64,000 bases of DNA, taken from positions 248,001 to 312,000 of the forward strand of contig NZ_CP033932.1 of the NCBI RefSeq assembly GCF_003815975.1. The letters run 5' to 3'. The notes under the pieces were generated by a model that saw only the letters and a list, made by a program, of their open reading frames with translations, searched no databases and had not been told where the DNA came from. This DNA comes from Chryseobacterium bernardetii. GTDB taxonomy: Bacteria > Bacteroidota > Bacteroidia > Flavobacteriales > Weeksellaceae. The position numbers were made by a program, and so were the translations under genes. Of this stretch, positions 8,503 through 16,905 are shown piece by piece. The stretch's first letter is position 1, and every line of letters starts with the position of its first letter.

Positions 8503-9588
8503 TTATAACTCTTCTAGTTCTATACTTAAATTTTTCTTTGTCTTATCATCCTGCCAGGTTCCGGAAATTTTGTTTCCTTTCATTTCTGCTTCTACAAATG
8601 CTCTTGGAATCCATTGGCTGGTTACATCATTATAATGGTCATTTTCTGTAATAGAAATATGATTTCCTTTCATCTGCCCATTCCATTTGATTAGCTTTTT
8701 GTTTTTGTCATACCAATATTCCGCATTAAAAGAACTTGTTCCTGAGGAATCATCTGCAGGATAGAAACGGCTTACCAGAACTGTAATGGAATATTTTCCA
8801 TCAATTTTTCCTTTGTACAGCTTATTTCTGAAACTTGTTCTTCCAATATTATCAGATCCGCTAAGTAGATTTTTTGCATAAGGACTCCAGTATTTTTCAA
8901 GCTCTTTATAGGTAAATTCAAGCTCATGACTACCAAGGTCGTCTAACGCTCTCATTGCATGATTGGAACATCTTCCTGCAACAAATGTCAGCTTATCCTT
9001 TCCAAAAAAATATTGAATATTATCCAAAGACTGCTCTGTAAAACAGCCTTCATATATTGCGATCTGGTCTTCTGTTTCTTCGGACGGATTTTTCTCAGAC
9101 TTTAATTGAGTAAGAAAGTCATCCACTCTTTTCTTTACTTTCTGTTCAAGTAACTTTTCAATGACTTTCACTGAACTTGCCTGAAACAAATCCTGAGCAT
9201 TGATAAAGTTCCCGGTTCTCAGATCAAAATTTTTCCAAACTGAAAAATTTTCAGGATAAGCTCCTGAAGCTTCCCCATCCATCCCGATACTTAGAATATT
9301 TTTAGGGGTTTCCAGCTTTTCCCAACTATAAAAATAGACATAGTTAGAATAAGAAGTTGTTCCTGTAGACACCAATTTAAACGGATTAGTGCCGGAATGC
9401 GGAACATATTCCAGTTCGTTTACCTGAAGAAATGTGTTTATTTTAGTTTCCACTAAAGGGTTTTCTGCAAAAGAAATCACCGGAAAAGTGGAGTCTTCGG
9501 TCTTTGGCTGTAAATCCGCTATTTTTAAATTTTTCTGCGAAAAACTTAAACCGGAAATCAACATAAAAAACAAGACACTTTTTTTCAC
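8503..9588 (-). CDS. Secreted hypothetical protein (361 aa)
   Basis: I do not recognise a named family. The GTG start at 9588 gives a Sec signal peptide (MKKSVLFFMLISGLSFS, cleavage before Q). The mature part is soluble, with a Lys/Glu-rich helical middle and a C-terminal beta-rich region (INGKYSITVLVSRFYPADDSSG, WYDKNKKLIKWNGQMKGNHISI, KGNKISGTWQDDKTKKNLSIELEEL). That region resembles a periplasmic lipocalin-like strand series. The layout is reminiscent of DUF3298-type periplasmic proteins, but this is not firm. The GTG start overlaps the TGA of the upstream small ORF (GTGA), indicating translational coupling. Confidence 0.8.
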   Translation of the reverse strand: MKKSVLFFMLISGLSFSQKNLKIADLQPKTEDSTFPVISFAENPLVETKINTFLQVNELEYVPHSGTNPFKLVSTGTTSYSNYVYFYSWEKLETPKNILSIGMDGEASGAYPENFSVWKNFDLRTGNFINAQDLFQASSVKVIEKLLEQKVKKRVDDFLTQLKSEKNPSEETEDQIAIYEGCFTEQSLDNIQYFFGKDKLTFVAGRCSNHAMRALDDLGSHELEFTYKELEKYWSPYAKNLLSGSDNIGRTSFRNKLYKGKIDGKYSITVLVSRFYPADDSSGTSSFNAEYWYDKNKKLIKWNGQMKGNHISITENDHYNDVTSQWIPRAFVEAEMKGNKISGTWQDDKTKKNLSIELEEL

Positions 9589-9755
9589 TGTTTAGACTTT
9601 AAATACATTAAGATAAACTTAGCTACCAAAGTAGAAATCCCAAGTATGATAAACATATTGGCAAATCTCCTGGAACTGTGAAAGCCCGGTGATTTGGTTT
9701 TCTTTAAAAAGAACCCAAAGATGAGAAATATGACAGGCAGGATTATCTGTAACAT
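9585..9755 (-). CDS. 56-aa single/double-pass membrane protein
   Basis: This short gene fills the gap between HMG-CoA reductase and the secreted protein. Its ATG overlaps the reductase stop codon (TAATG), and its TGA overlaps the next gene's GTG start (GTGA). The predicted protein starts MLQIILPVIFLIFGFFLKK. It has a basic middle (KTKSPGFHSSRRFAN) and a second hydrophobic stretch (MFIILGISTLVAKFILMYL), ending KSKQ. The two overlaps and the classic membrane-loop-membrane composition argue that it is real. No function is known to me. Confidence 0.75.
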   Translation of the reverse strand: MLQIILPVIFLIFGFFLKKTKSPGFHSSRRFANMFIILGISTLVAKFILMYLKSKQ

Positions 9756-11083
9756 TAGTTTCCTCTCATTCGGTTAAACTCATTGATGACTTCATGATGA
9801 CTCACCGTCTTATCTTTGAAGTACGTCACAAAATGCTGTTTTTCTTCTTCTGTAGCACCTAATTGGTTCAGAATATTCAGCAAGTGCATCTTCATATGCC
9901 CTTTCTGAATTCCGGTTGTTACTAATGAACGTAATGCAGCGAAGTTCTGGGCCAGTCCTGAAACAGCAAGAATACTCATTAATTCCTGAGCAGACGGTTT
10001 TCCAAGTAATGCTAAAGAGAATTTTACTAATGGGTGAAGGTTTGTTAAGCCTCCCACTACTCCAACAGAAATTGGTAGGTCTATCCAGAATCTGAAAACA
10101 CCGTTATCTGTTGTACAGTGCGTCAAAGATCTGTATTGCCCGTCTCTTGCAGCATATGCATGAGCGCAGGCTTCCGTTGCTCTGAAGTCATTTCCTGTTG
10201 CAATTACAACGGCATCCACACCATTCATTACTCCCTTGTTATGGGTTGTTGCACGATAAGGTTCAATTTCAGCAATGGTTACAGCCTGTTTAAATTTAGA
10301 AGCAAATTCTTCAGGAGAAATTCCGCTGTCATCTTTCAGATCTTCCATTTTACATGAAACCTCAGCTCTTACGATACAATCAGGTGTAAAGTTTGAAAGA
10401 ATATTCATCACGATCTGTAAAGAATTTTTTTCTTCCTGGGTAAAATCTTCGCTGGTTGCTACTTCCTGTCTCAATGTTTTTCCAAACTGTTCAAGGCATG
10501 AGTTGATAAAGTTAGCCCCCATTGAATCTACAGTATCAAAACTTGCTTTCAGCTGGTAGTAATTCGGCATTTCTGCCGTTTTATCCACAAGGCTGATATT
10601 TAGGATTCCACCACCACGTTTTCTCATATTCGCAGTAATTTCTTCTGTAGATTCAAGAAGTTTTTTCTTTAAGCTAAAATTAAAGAAGTGTAATAGTTTG
10701 TGAGGCTCTACATTGAATATGAAGTGAGTGTGCCCCAATTTTTCCGTATTGATGATAGTTGTTTTAAAACCTCCTTTATCAATCCAGAATTTAGCTGCCT
10801 TGGAAGCTGCTGCCACTACTGAACTTTCTTCAACAGCCATTGGAAGCGCCAGTAATTTTCCGTCAATTAAAAAGTTCGGAGCAATTCCATATGGCATATA
10901 AAAATTGGAGATCGTATTCTCAGAAAACTCTTCGTGAAGTTTCTGAAGGTCTGCATCTTCATTCCAATACTGCTTTAATATATTTTGATATTCCTGGTTA
11001 CCTTCAAGATATTCATTTACGAGCCAGTCGATTTTCCCCTGCTTTGGAAGCTTGGAAAAACCTTCGATTGGTTTATGATTCAT
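9755..11083 (-). CDS. Hydroxymethylglutaryl-CoA reductase (class II type)
   Basis: This enzyme interconverts HMG-CoA and mevalonate, feeding the mevalonate route to isoprenoids that flavobacteria use instead of MEP. The 442-aa protein begins MNHKPIEGFSKLPKQGKIDWL, as class II enzymes do. The nucleotide-binding/catalytic block GVMNGVDAVVIATGNDFRAT is present, with EACAHAYAARDGQYRSLT after it. The late motif GGLTNLHPLVKFSLALLG is also present. It lacks the N-terminal membrane domain of class I enzymes. It is the first gene of a five-gene minus-strand operon. A TAACTTTG -7 element lies about 20 bases upstream of the start codon. Confidence 0.95.
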   Translation of the reverse strand: MNHKPIEGFSKLPKQGKIDWLVNEYLEGNQEYQNILKQYWNEDADLQKLHEEFSENTISNFYMPYGIAPNFLIDGKLLALPMAVEESSVVAAASKAAKFWIDKGGFKTTIINTEKLGHTHFIFNVEPHKLLHFFNFSLKKKLLESTEEITANMRKRGGGILNISLVDKTAEMPNYYQLKASFDTVDSMGANFINSCLEQFGKTLRQEVATSEDFTQEEKNSLQIVMNILSNFTPDCIVRAEVSCKMEDLKDDSGISPEEFASKFKQAVTIAEIEPYRATTHNKGVMNGVDAVVIATGNDFRATEACAHAYAARDGQYRSLTHCTTDNGVFRFWIDLPISVGVVGGLTNLHPLVKFSLALLGKPSAQELMSILAVSGLAQNFAALRSLVTTGIQKGHMKMHLLNILNQLGATEEEKQHFVTYFKDKTVSHHEVINEFNRMRGN

Positions 11084-11239
11084 ATATAAATAATTTATTT
11101 TTTCAAAGTTATATGTAACCGCATTGTTTCACCTGTATTTGTGCAACAAATCATGGCGATTACATACTATAAACTTTAATGAGGCGTAAATATAATGATT
11201 TTGAGGCTCTTTTTTGTTGATAACTTCTATGAAAAAAGG

Positions 11240-11270
11240 TTGACATTTATCAATTTCGGAATTAAATTTG
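11240..11270 (+). promoter_or_regulatory. Putative promoter of the radical SAM gene
   Basis: A TTGAC -33-like element at 11240 precedes a perfect TAAATTTG -7 element at 11263-11270, about 20 bp apart. The CDS starts 51 bases downstream. Confidence 0.5.
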
Positions 11271-11321
11271 AACACATTTTAAAACATTAATTGATACAAA
11301 TAATATCAAACAATTTAGAGC

Positions 11322-12581
11322 ATGAATTTTGACCGCCTTAAAGAAAAACTTGAAATCCTTGCTGATGCTGCAAAATATGATGTTTCATGCTCATCAAGCG
11401 GAGGAACAAGAAAGAATAAAAAGGGAGCTTTGGGTGACAGTTCCGTGAGTGGAATTTGCCATACCTATACTGAAGACGGCAGATGTGTTTCCTTACTCAA
11501 AATTTTACTTACCAATCATTGCATCTATGATTGTGCTTATTGTGTATCCAGAAGTTCAAATGATATAAAAAGAGCAGCATTTACTGTTGAAGAAGTAGTA
11601 GACCTTACCATTAATTTTTACCGCAGAAATTATATTGAAGGACTATTTCTGAGTTCAGGAATCTTCAAAAATGCAGATACAACGATGGAAAGGCTTGTAC
11701 GGGTTGCCAAAAAACTGCGCCTGGAAGAAAATTTCAACGGATACATTCATTTAAAGTCTATTCCGGGAGCCAGTGATGAACTGATGCAGGAAGCTGCTTT
11801 ATATGCGGACAGACTTTCGGTAAACCTGGAAATCCCGACAGAAAGCGGTTTAAAATTATTAGCTCCCGAAAAGAACAGACAGGATATGATTAGTCCAATG
11901 AGATATATCCAAAAAGGGATTATGCAGTATCAGGATGAAAAGAAAATTTTGAAGAAAGTCCCCAAGTTTGCCCCGGCAGGGCAATCCACTCAAATGATTG
12001 TAGGTGCCACCAATGAAAATGACCTTCAAATCATTAAAGTGGCAGATCACTTTTATAAAAATTTCAATTTAAAAAGAGTGTATTATTCCGGATATGTTCC
12101 GGTTTTAGAAGACAACCGGCTCCCTTCTTTAACTACTGAAGTTCCCATGCTCCGGGAAAACAGATTATACCAATCTGATTGGCTGATGAGATTTTATGGT
12201 TTTAAAGCTGAAGAAATCTTAGATCCAAACATTCCTTTTCTTGATCTGGAAGTGGATCCAAAATTAAGCTGGGCTTTACGGCATCTGGACCAGTTCCCGG
12301 TAAATATTCAAACTGCCGATTACCAGATGATATTAAGAATCCCCGGAATTGGAGTAAAGTCTGCTCAAAAAATTGTGAGTGCCAGGCGTTTTCAGATTTT
12401 AAATTTGGATCATCTGAAGCAATTGGGAGCCGCTGTGAACCGGGCAAAATATTTTATTGACTTTAATACAGGAAATGCTTTTTTGAAGTATTTAACTAAT
12501 CAAAATTTGAAGAAACTGTTGATTGGGGGCAGCTCTTCAAAGTTTCATAACCAGTTTTCACAGCAGTTGAGCTTATTTTAG
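11322..12581 (+). CDS. Putative DNA modification/repair radical SAM protein (TIGR03916-like)
   Basis: The 419-aa protein has a radical SAM cluster motif CX3CX2C at Cys67/Cys71/Cys74 (NHCIYDCAYC). A TIM-barrel-like middle follows (FLSSGIFKNADTTMERLVR, IHLKSIPGASDELM). A C-terminal helix-hairpin-helix (ILRIPGIGVKSAQKIVSARRF) implies nucleic-acid binding. This architecture fits the family annotated as 'putative DNA modification/repair radical SAM protein', which is normally linked to a uracil-DNA-glycosylase-like partner. The next gene is that partner type. The reaction is not established. Extra cysteines near the N terminus (Cys23, Cys46, Cys55) could hold another cluster. Confidence 0.88.
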   Translation: MNFDRLKEKLEILADAAKYDVSCSSSGGTRKNKKGALGDSSVSGICHTYTEDGRCVSLLKILLTNHCIYDCAYCVSRSSNDIKRAAFTVEEVVDLTINFYRRNYIEGLFLSSGIFKNADTTMERLVRVAKKLRLEENFNGYIHLKSIPGASDELMQEAALYADRLSVNLEIPTESGLKLLAPEKNRQDMISPMRYIQKGIMQYQDEKKILKKVPKFAPAGQSTQMIVGATNENDLQIIKVADHFYKNFNLKRVYYSGYVPVLEDNRLPSLTTEVPMLRENRLYQSDWLMRFYGFKAEEILDPNIPFLDLEVDPKLSWALRHLDQFPVNIQTADYQMILRIPGIGVKSAQKIVSARRFQILNLDHLKQLGAAVNRAKYFIDFNTGNAFLKYLTNQNLKKLLIGGSSSKFHNQFSQQLSLF

Positions 12582-12700
12582 TTTAAACATAAATGACATC
12601 AACATTTTTTACGGATTATTACAAATTAATAAAGCAAAAAAGCCTATTTTCAGAATAGCAAAACACTTAATAGTTAGATTTTTAAATACTTTATAAATAC

Positions 12701-13459
12701 ATGACCACCCTACTCTACGACGCCAGTTTTGACGGCCTTTTCACAGCAATATTCGAAGTTTTTGAATATCGTTATAAAGATGTGGAAATTGTGAGTAAGG
12801 AAAGATTTCATCAGGAAAATATTTTTGCAGGGATCCATGAGGTTGTTACCCAAACAGACAAATCAGAAAGAGTATTAAAAAAATTGGAGCAAAGCCTAGG
12901 AAAGAAGGGCATTCATAAACTTTTAAAAGTTTTTTTATCTGAAGATCCCGAACTTGAAAAAATCATATTATCAGCTATAAAAGAATCTGTGAAGAATCCC
13001 CAAGAAAATATCCTGGAAAATTATGCAGACTCTGATATCATGAAAATTTCTAAAATCTGTAAATCTGTAGACCGAGAAAGTCATCGCATGACAGCGTTTG
13101 TCCGTTTTGAAAAAATGCAGGACGGTATTTTCTTTGCGAAAGTAGACCCAGATTTTAATGTTCTCCCTTTAATCAGAAAACATTTCAGTGATCGTTATCA
13201 GGATCAGAAATGGATGATTTATGATCTGAAAAGGAATTATGGAATTTTTTATGATCTGGAAACTTCTGATTTCTTTTATCCTGGGGAAGAATTAGATTTG
13301 AGGAATTATCAGAAAAAATTTCATAATCAGGAAAAAGATTACCAAACACTTTGGCAGCGATATTTTGCAAAGACCAATATTACAGAAAGGAAAAACTTAA
13401 AGCTTCATATACAACATGTTCCTAAAAGGTATTGGAAGTATTTGACAGAGAAATGGTGA
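12701..13459 (+). CDS. TIGR03915-like putative DNA metabolism protein (DUF4130)
   Basis: The 252-aa protein opens TTLLYDASFDGLFTAIFEVFEYRY, the signature start of the small partner of TIGR03916 radical SAM proteins. The C-terminal half (ESHRMTAFVRFEKMQDGIFFAKVDPDFNVLPLIRKHFSDRYQDQKWMIYD) corresponds to DUF4130. In some organisms this protein is fused to a uracil-DNA glycosylase domain. Here it stands alone. It lies 119 bases downstream of its partner on the same strand, so the pair probably acts together in DNA repair. The exact substrate is unknown. Confidence 0.85.
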   Translation: MTTLLYDASFDGLFTAIFEVFEYRYKDVEIVSKERFHQENIFAGIHEVVTQTDKSERVLKKLEQSLGKKGIHKLLKVFLSEDPELEKIILSAIKESVKNPQENILENYADSDIMKISKICKSVDRESHRMTAFVRFEKMQDGIFFAKVDPDFNVLPLIRKHFSDRYQDQKWMIYDLKRNYGIFYDLETSDFFYPGEELDLRNYQKKFHNQEKDYQTLWQRYFAKTNITERKNLKLHIQHVPKRYWKYLTEKW

Positions 13460-13499
13460 TATTTTCACACAGATTACTCAGGTTCACACAGATTTTTAA

Positions 13500-14252
13500 A
13501 TTGATGGGAAAGAATCTGAAAAGACTTTCTTCACTTCATATTCTGACATTGTGGATAACTTTTTATATCGAAAATTAGACTTTTTTTCTGAAAAACCTTT
13601 TAATAGAAACATTTCATAACAGATTAATTTAATGAGATATACATTTTTATTTACTCTACATTTCCATATTATGTATAACTTTTTAACCACAGATTTTACA
13701 GATTTGCACGGATAATTGCTCCTTAAATGGAGATTTTGAATTGGAAAAATTTGAAAAGAGTTTTACTTCATATCCTGATATTGTGGATAACTTTTTTACA
13801 TCAAAAATTAGATTTATTTCTGAAAAGCCTTTTAACAGGACATTCTATAACAAACTATTTTAGTGATACATACAATCTTATTTACTCTACATTTCCATAT
13901 TGTGGATAACTTTTTAACCACAGATTTTACAGATTTGCACGGATAATTGCTCCTTAAATGGAGATTTTGTGTTGGAAAAATTTGAAAAGACTTTTTACCT
14001 CATATTCTGACATTGTGGATAACTTTTTTACATCAAAAATTAGACTTATTCCTGAAAAAACCTTTAACAGGACATTCTATAACAAACTATTTTAGTGACA
14101 CATACAATCTTATTTATTCTACATTTCCATATTGTGGATAACTTTTTAACCACAGATTTTACAGATTTGCACAGATAATGTTCTTTAAATGGAGATTTTG
14201 AATTGGAAAAACTTGAAAAGAATTTTACTTAATATCCTGATATTGTGGATAA
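13500..14252. repeat. Composite tandem repeat, 232-bp period
   Basis: Two alternating modules of about 110-120 bp make a unit repeated at 232, 232 and 230 bp spacing. Module A carries ctattttagtga and ctacatttccat. Module B carries aaccacagattttacag and ccttaaatggagattttg. Each module ends at a TTGTGGATAACTTTT box. Copies 2 and 3 are nearly identical over the whole unit, and the first copy (13500-13670) is more diverged. The repeat has no plausible coding frame. Confidence 0.9.
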
Positions 14253-14479
14253 CTTTTCTAGCCACAGTTTACGGAGATTTACAGATGCCACCTTTCTAAG
14301 CTATTATTTAGAAAGACATAAAATGATTATCATATTCAAATTTTAAAATTGTGGATAACTTTTCCAAATTGGCTGATTAAGCGGAATAAAAAAATCATAT
14401 TGACATACAAACATTCTATAACTTATTAATTTAAAGAAAAATACAAACAGCCACAATTTACATTTGTTATTGTGGATAA
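13550..14479 (-). other. DnaA-box array; candidate oriC or DnaA-titration locus
   Basis: Eight perfect TGTGGATAA sequences (the reverse complement of the DnaA box TTATCCACA) start at 13550, 13782, 13901, 14014, 14133, 14244, 14350 and 14471. A degenerate box (TATGTATAA) starts at 13670. All have one orientation and are spaced 106-121 bp apart. The stretch is very AT-rich and essentially gene-free, from the end of the TIGR03915 gene to the AlkC-like gene. That is the textbook composition of a bacterial replication origin. A datA-like titration site is the alternative. dnaA itself is not in the window, which is common for Bacteroidota origins. Confidence 0.6.
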
Positions 14480-14482
14480 CTT

Positions 14483-15283
14483 TTATTTACGAATTGTACG
14501 CAAAGCTTTTTTAACAATATATTGAGTTTCTTTTGTACTACTTTCCCTAAGCCACTCATCACAAACTTCTACAACAAATTCCGGTTGGGATTTGCTGGCA
14601 TCATTCAGCCAATTTCCTACACTGTCCTGAACATATCTTGAAGGATCTGATTTTAGCGGCTCCAAAATTTCCAGTCCTAATCCCGGATTTTTTTTCAGGG
14701 CATCAATATGTTCGCACCACACTCCTCTGGGCCTGGTAGATTCACTGGCAAAACGTCTGATATTTTCATTTTCATGTTTTGTCCACTTTGATAAAATAGA
14801 CAAAGATTTTTGAAGATTCATTGAAATATCTGCACGTACCGCCATCCAGCAGATTTCTCTTACTCCAAAATGAGTATCTGAAGCAAATGGCTGTATTTTT
14901 TTTAATTTTTCCTCGGTGCTGAAAACATTATTCCGTCCAACAGTATAAGCAGCCCAACAACGAACCAAGTCTGCAGGGTGTTTAGATAATATTGAAAGAA
15001 ATTCTTCATCCTTATTTTTAACGGCATATTCAAGAATTCCCGATCCAATAGCTTCATTAATGCTATTAACCGTTTGCTTTTTCAGTTGGTTTACTATGGT
15101 CAGGATAGGTTGCAGATATTCTGTCCGGTTGTTCTGTTGTAATAAATTTGCCAATAACTGTCTCTGGTCTACAGCCAGCCATTCTGTAAGATTAGCAGTC
15201 TCAATTTCTCCCCTGTTTAGCTGAACTAAAATATCAGCAGGAATATCTTTAATGGATCGGGCTCCTTTTCTTTTTTCTGTCAT
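14483..15283 (-). CDS. DNA alkylation repair protein, HEAT-repeat (AlkC-like)
   Basis: The 266-aa protein is almost all helical repeats. The second half reads FGVREICWMAVRADISMN, then ENIRRFASESTRPRGVWCEHI, then ILEPLKSDPSRYVQDSVGNWLNDASK. This is the conserved core of AlkC/AlkD-superfamily HEAT-like glycosylases that remove alkylated purines. Assignment to AlkC rather than AlkD rests on the RPRGVWC and DSVGNWLND motifs. Its start codon overlaps the stop of the upstream peroxiredoxin-like gene by four bases (ATGA), so the two form an operon. The stop codon lies directly beside the last DnaA box. Confidence 0.85.
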   Translation of the reverse strand: MTEKRKGARSIKDIPADILVQLNRGEIETANLTEWLAVDQRQLLANLLQQNNRTEYLQPILTIVNQLKKQTVNSINEAIGSGILEYAVKNKDEEFLSILSKHPADLVRCWAAYTVGRNNVFSTEEKLKKIQPFASDTHFGVREICWMAVRADISMNLQKSLSILSKWTKHENENIRRFASESTRPRGVWCEHIDALKKNPGLGLEILEPLKSDPSRYVQDSVGNWLNDASKSQPEFVVEVCDEWLRESSTKETQYIVKKALRTIRK

Positions 15284-15918
15284 AATGCTTCTATTAACTT
15301 TTCCACATCTACTCTATTCATGTAATTTACATCTAAAAATCTATATGTTACTACTCTGTTTTTATCCACTACAAATACAGCAGGAATTGGTAGGGTATTA
15401 TCATTATTTTTATTGAAATCAGAAAGGAATATTCCAAGACCTTTATAATATGGAAGCACAAAATCCTGCAACTGGAAAACAATACCTAATTTTTTAGCAA
15501 AATTATTATCAATATCCGTCAATACTTCAAATTCAAGGTTATTTTTCTCTATCATGCTTAAAGAATGATCCGGACTTTGTGGAGAAACAGCAATTAAAGC
15601 CGCTCCTTTATTTTTTATCCTGATTAAACTATCCTGTAAAAATTTCAACTCCAGGTTGCAATAAGGACACCAACCTCCTCTATAAAAGGCTAAAACTATT
15701 TTCTCATTCTTTAAAATCTCTTCAGAACTAACTATTTTACCTAAAGCATTTGGTAATGAGAACTCAGGTATTTGGCCTCCAATCTGAATACTGTTTTCTT
15801 CAAATTTTCCTGTTTTTAAATCCTCAATAGACTTTCCAAAAGCATCCAATATATCCTGTGGTAGCTGCGAAGACAGCTCCTGATTCAAATGTTCAATCTG
15901 TTTTGCCAGTGTATTCAT
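15280..15918 (-). CDS. Peroxiredoxin-like / AhpC-TSA family redox protein
   Basis: The 212-aa protein has a helical N-terminal extension and then a thioredoxin fold. The active site is FYRGGWCPYCNLELKFL, with Cys84 and Cys87 (CPYC). The remaining fold elements follow (AALIAVSPQSPDHSL, FEVLTDIDNNFAKKLGI, IPAVFVVDKNRVVTYRFLDVNY). It belongs to the peroxiredoxin-like/redoxin group, not to typical AhpC, because the resolving Cys is in a CxxC pair. No signal peptide is present, so it acts in the cytosol. It is divergent from an HxlR regulator with a 95-bp shared promoter region, so HxlR control in response to electrophiles or peroxide is likely. Confidence 0.88.
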   Translation of the reverse strand: MNTLAKQIEHLNQELSSQLPQDILDAFGKSIEDLKTGKFEENSIQIGGQIPEFSLPNALGKIVSSEEILKNEKIVLAFYRGGWCPYCNLELKFLQDSLIRIKNKGAALIAVSPQSPDHSLSMIEKNNLEFEVLTDIDNNFAKKLGIVFQLQDFVLPYYKGLGIFLSDFNKNNDNTLPIPAVFVVDKNRVVTYRFLDVNYMNRVDVEKLIEAL

Positions 15919-16013
15919 TCTTTAAATTTTATTATTTTTACAAAGGTCTAAAAGCCACTACAGAAAAGCAATAACGCATATTTTTCACCCATAGGGATAA
16001 AAAAGTCAATTTT

Positions 16014-16361
16014 ATGGAAATAAAGGGAAGAGCTGAAGAAAATAAAATCTGTCCGTTGGAAGTTGCCGTGAATACCATCAGCGGGAAGTGGAAAATTCCA
16101 ATTGTCTGGCAGATTAATGAGGGAAAGAAACGCCCAAGTGAATTCTTGCGTGGGATCGCAAAAGTAGACCGCAGGGTTCTTAACCAGCAGCTGACAGAAA
16201 TGGTTGAGGATGGCATTCTCACAAAACAGGCTTTTAATGAGCTGCCTCCCAGGGTTGAATATACATTAACTGAGCTTGGTGAAAAGTTGGTTGCTATTCT
16301 TTGGCAACTGAATGATTGGGGAAAACTTTTGATTCCGGAGGAGGAGAATACAGAAGTTTAA
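16014..16361 (+). CDS. HxlR-family winged-helix transcriptional regulator
   Basis: The 115-aa protein has the HxlR core. It starts CPLEVAVNTISGKWKIPIVWQI with Cys13 at the conserved redox-sensing position. The recognition region RPSEFLRGIAKVDRRVLNQQLTEMVEDGIL and the wing PPRVEYTLTELGEKL follow. In this family, oxidation or alkylation of the N-terminal Cys relieves repression of detoxification genes. Here the divergent gene is a peroxiredoxin-like protein, a plausible target. Length and motif order are normal. Confidence 0.93.
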   Translation: MEIKGRAEENKICPLEVAVNTISGKWKIPIVWQINEGKKRPSEFLRGIAKVDRRVLNQQLTEMVEDGILTKQAFNELPPRVEYTLTELGEKLVAILWQLNDWGKLLIPEEENTEV

Positions 16362-16800
16362 AATTAATTACCCGTTGTGCATTATGAATGCAAAGAAATA
16401 AGTTGTTCATTCGATTGAAAATCAGCAAATTGTTTTTACCACAAAACTTTACAATGAACAACTTAATTACAAATTACGAAAGAATTTTGGAAGTTTTACG
16501 GGAAATTTCAGATGAAACACTTTTATCTTATCAGAGACGTATTCCCAAAATGAAGAATTTAGAGGTTTTAAGCCTTGTTTTGACGGCCGAATAAATGGGG
16601 ATTGACAGCGAAAATCATCTGTTCCGCCAACTTCCTGGTCTTATAAGTGAGAAGATAAAACGGAGTATTTACAATCGCAGAAAGCGAAAATTATATTTGA
16701 AAATCAATGAAATACGTTTAAAAATAGCTCACAGTTTTAATGAATTTGAAGATTATTTTATTGCCGACAGTATGCCTTTGGAAATCTGTAAAATCTCCAG

Positions 16801-16823
16801 AAGCGCACGCTCTAAAATATGTA
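16801..16823 (+). repeat. 23-bp direct repeat, left copy
   Basis: The sequence starts aagcgcacgc and ends ctaaaatatgta. It lies inside the transposase frame (codons for Ser-Ala-Arg-Ser-Lys-Ile-Cys). The same 23 bp recur at 17575-17597, immediately after the inserted segment. Confidence 0.9.
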
Positions 16824-16905
16824 TGTTTTTTTAATAAAATTTATGTGAGAGACACACTCCATTTAATTATGACCGGAGTCGTCTACGTGATTATATGTTG
16901 TGTTG

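Noticed and set aside
13727..13909. 60-codon plus-strand frame inside the repeat array
   Set aside because: It lies wholly within tandem repeat DNA, is not preserved in the other copies and has no protein-like composition.
13500..14479. CRISPR array
   Set aside because: Repeated units are about 115-232 bp with conserved 'spacers', and no cas genes are present.
16850..16885. Inverted repeat gacacactcc/ggagtcgtc as a transposon end
   Set aside because: It is internal to the inserted segment, imperfect and found at one end only.
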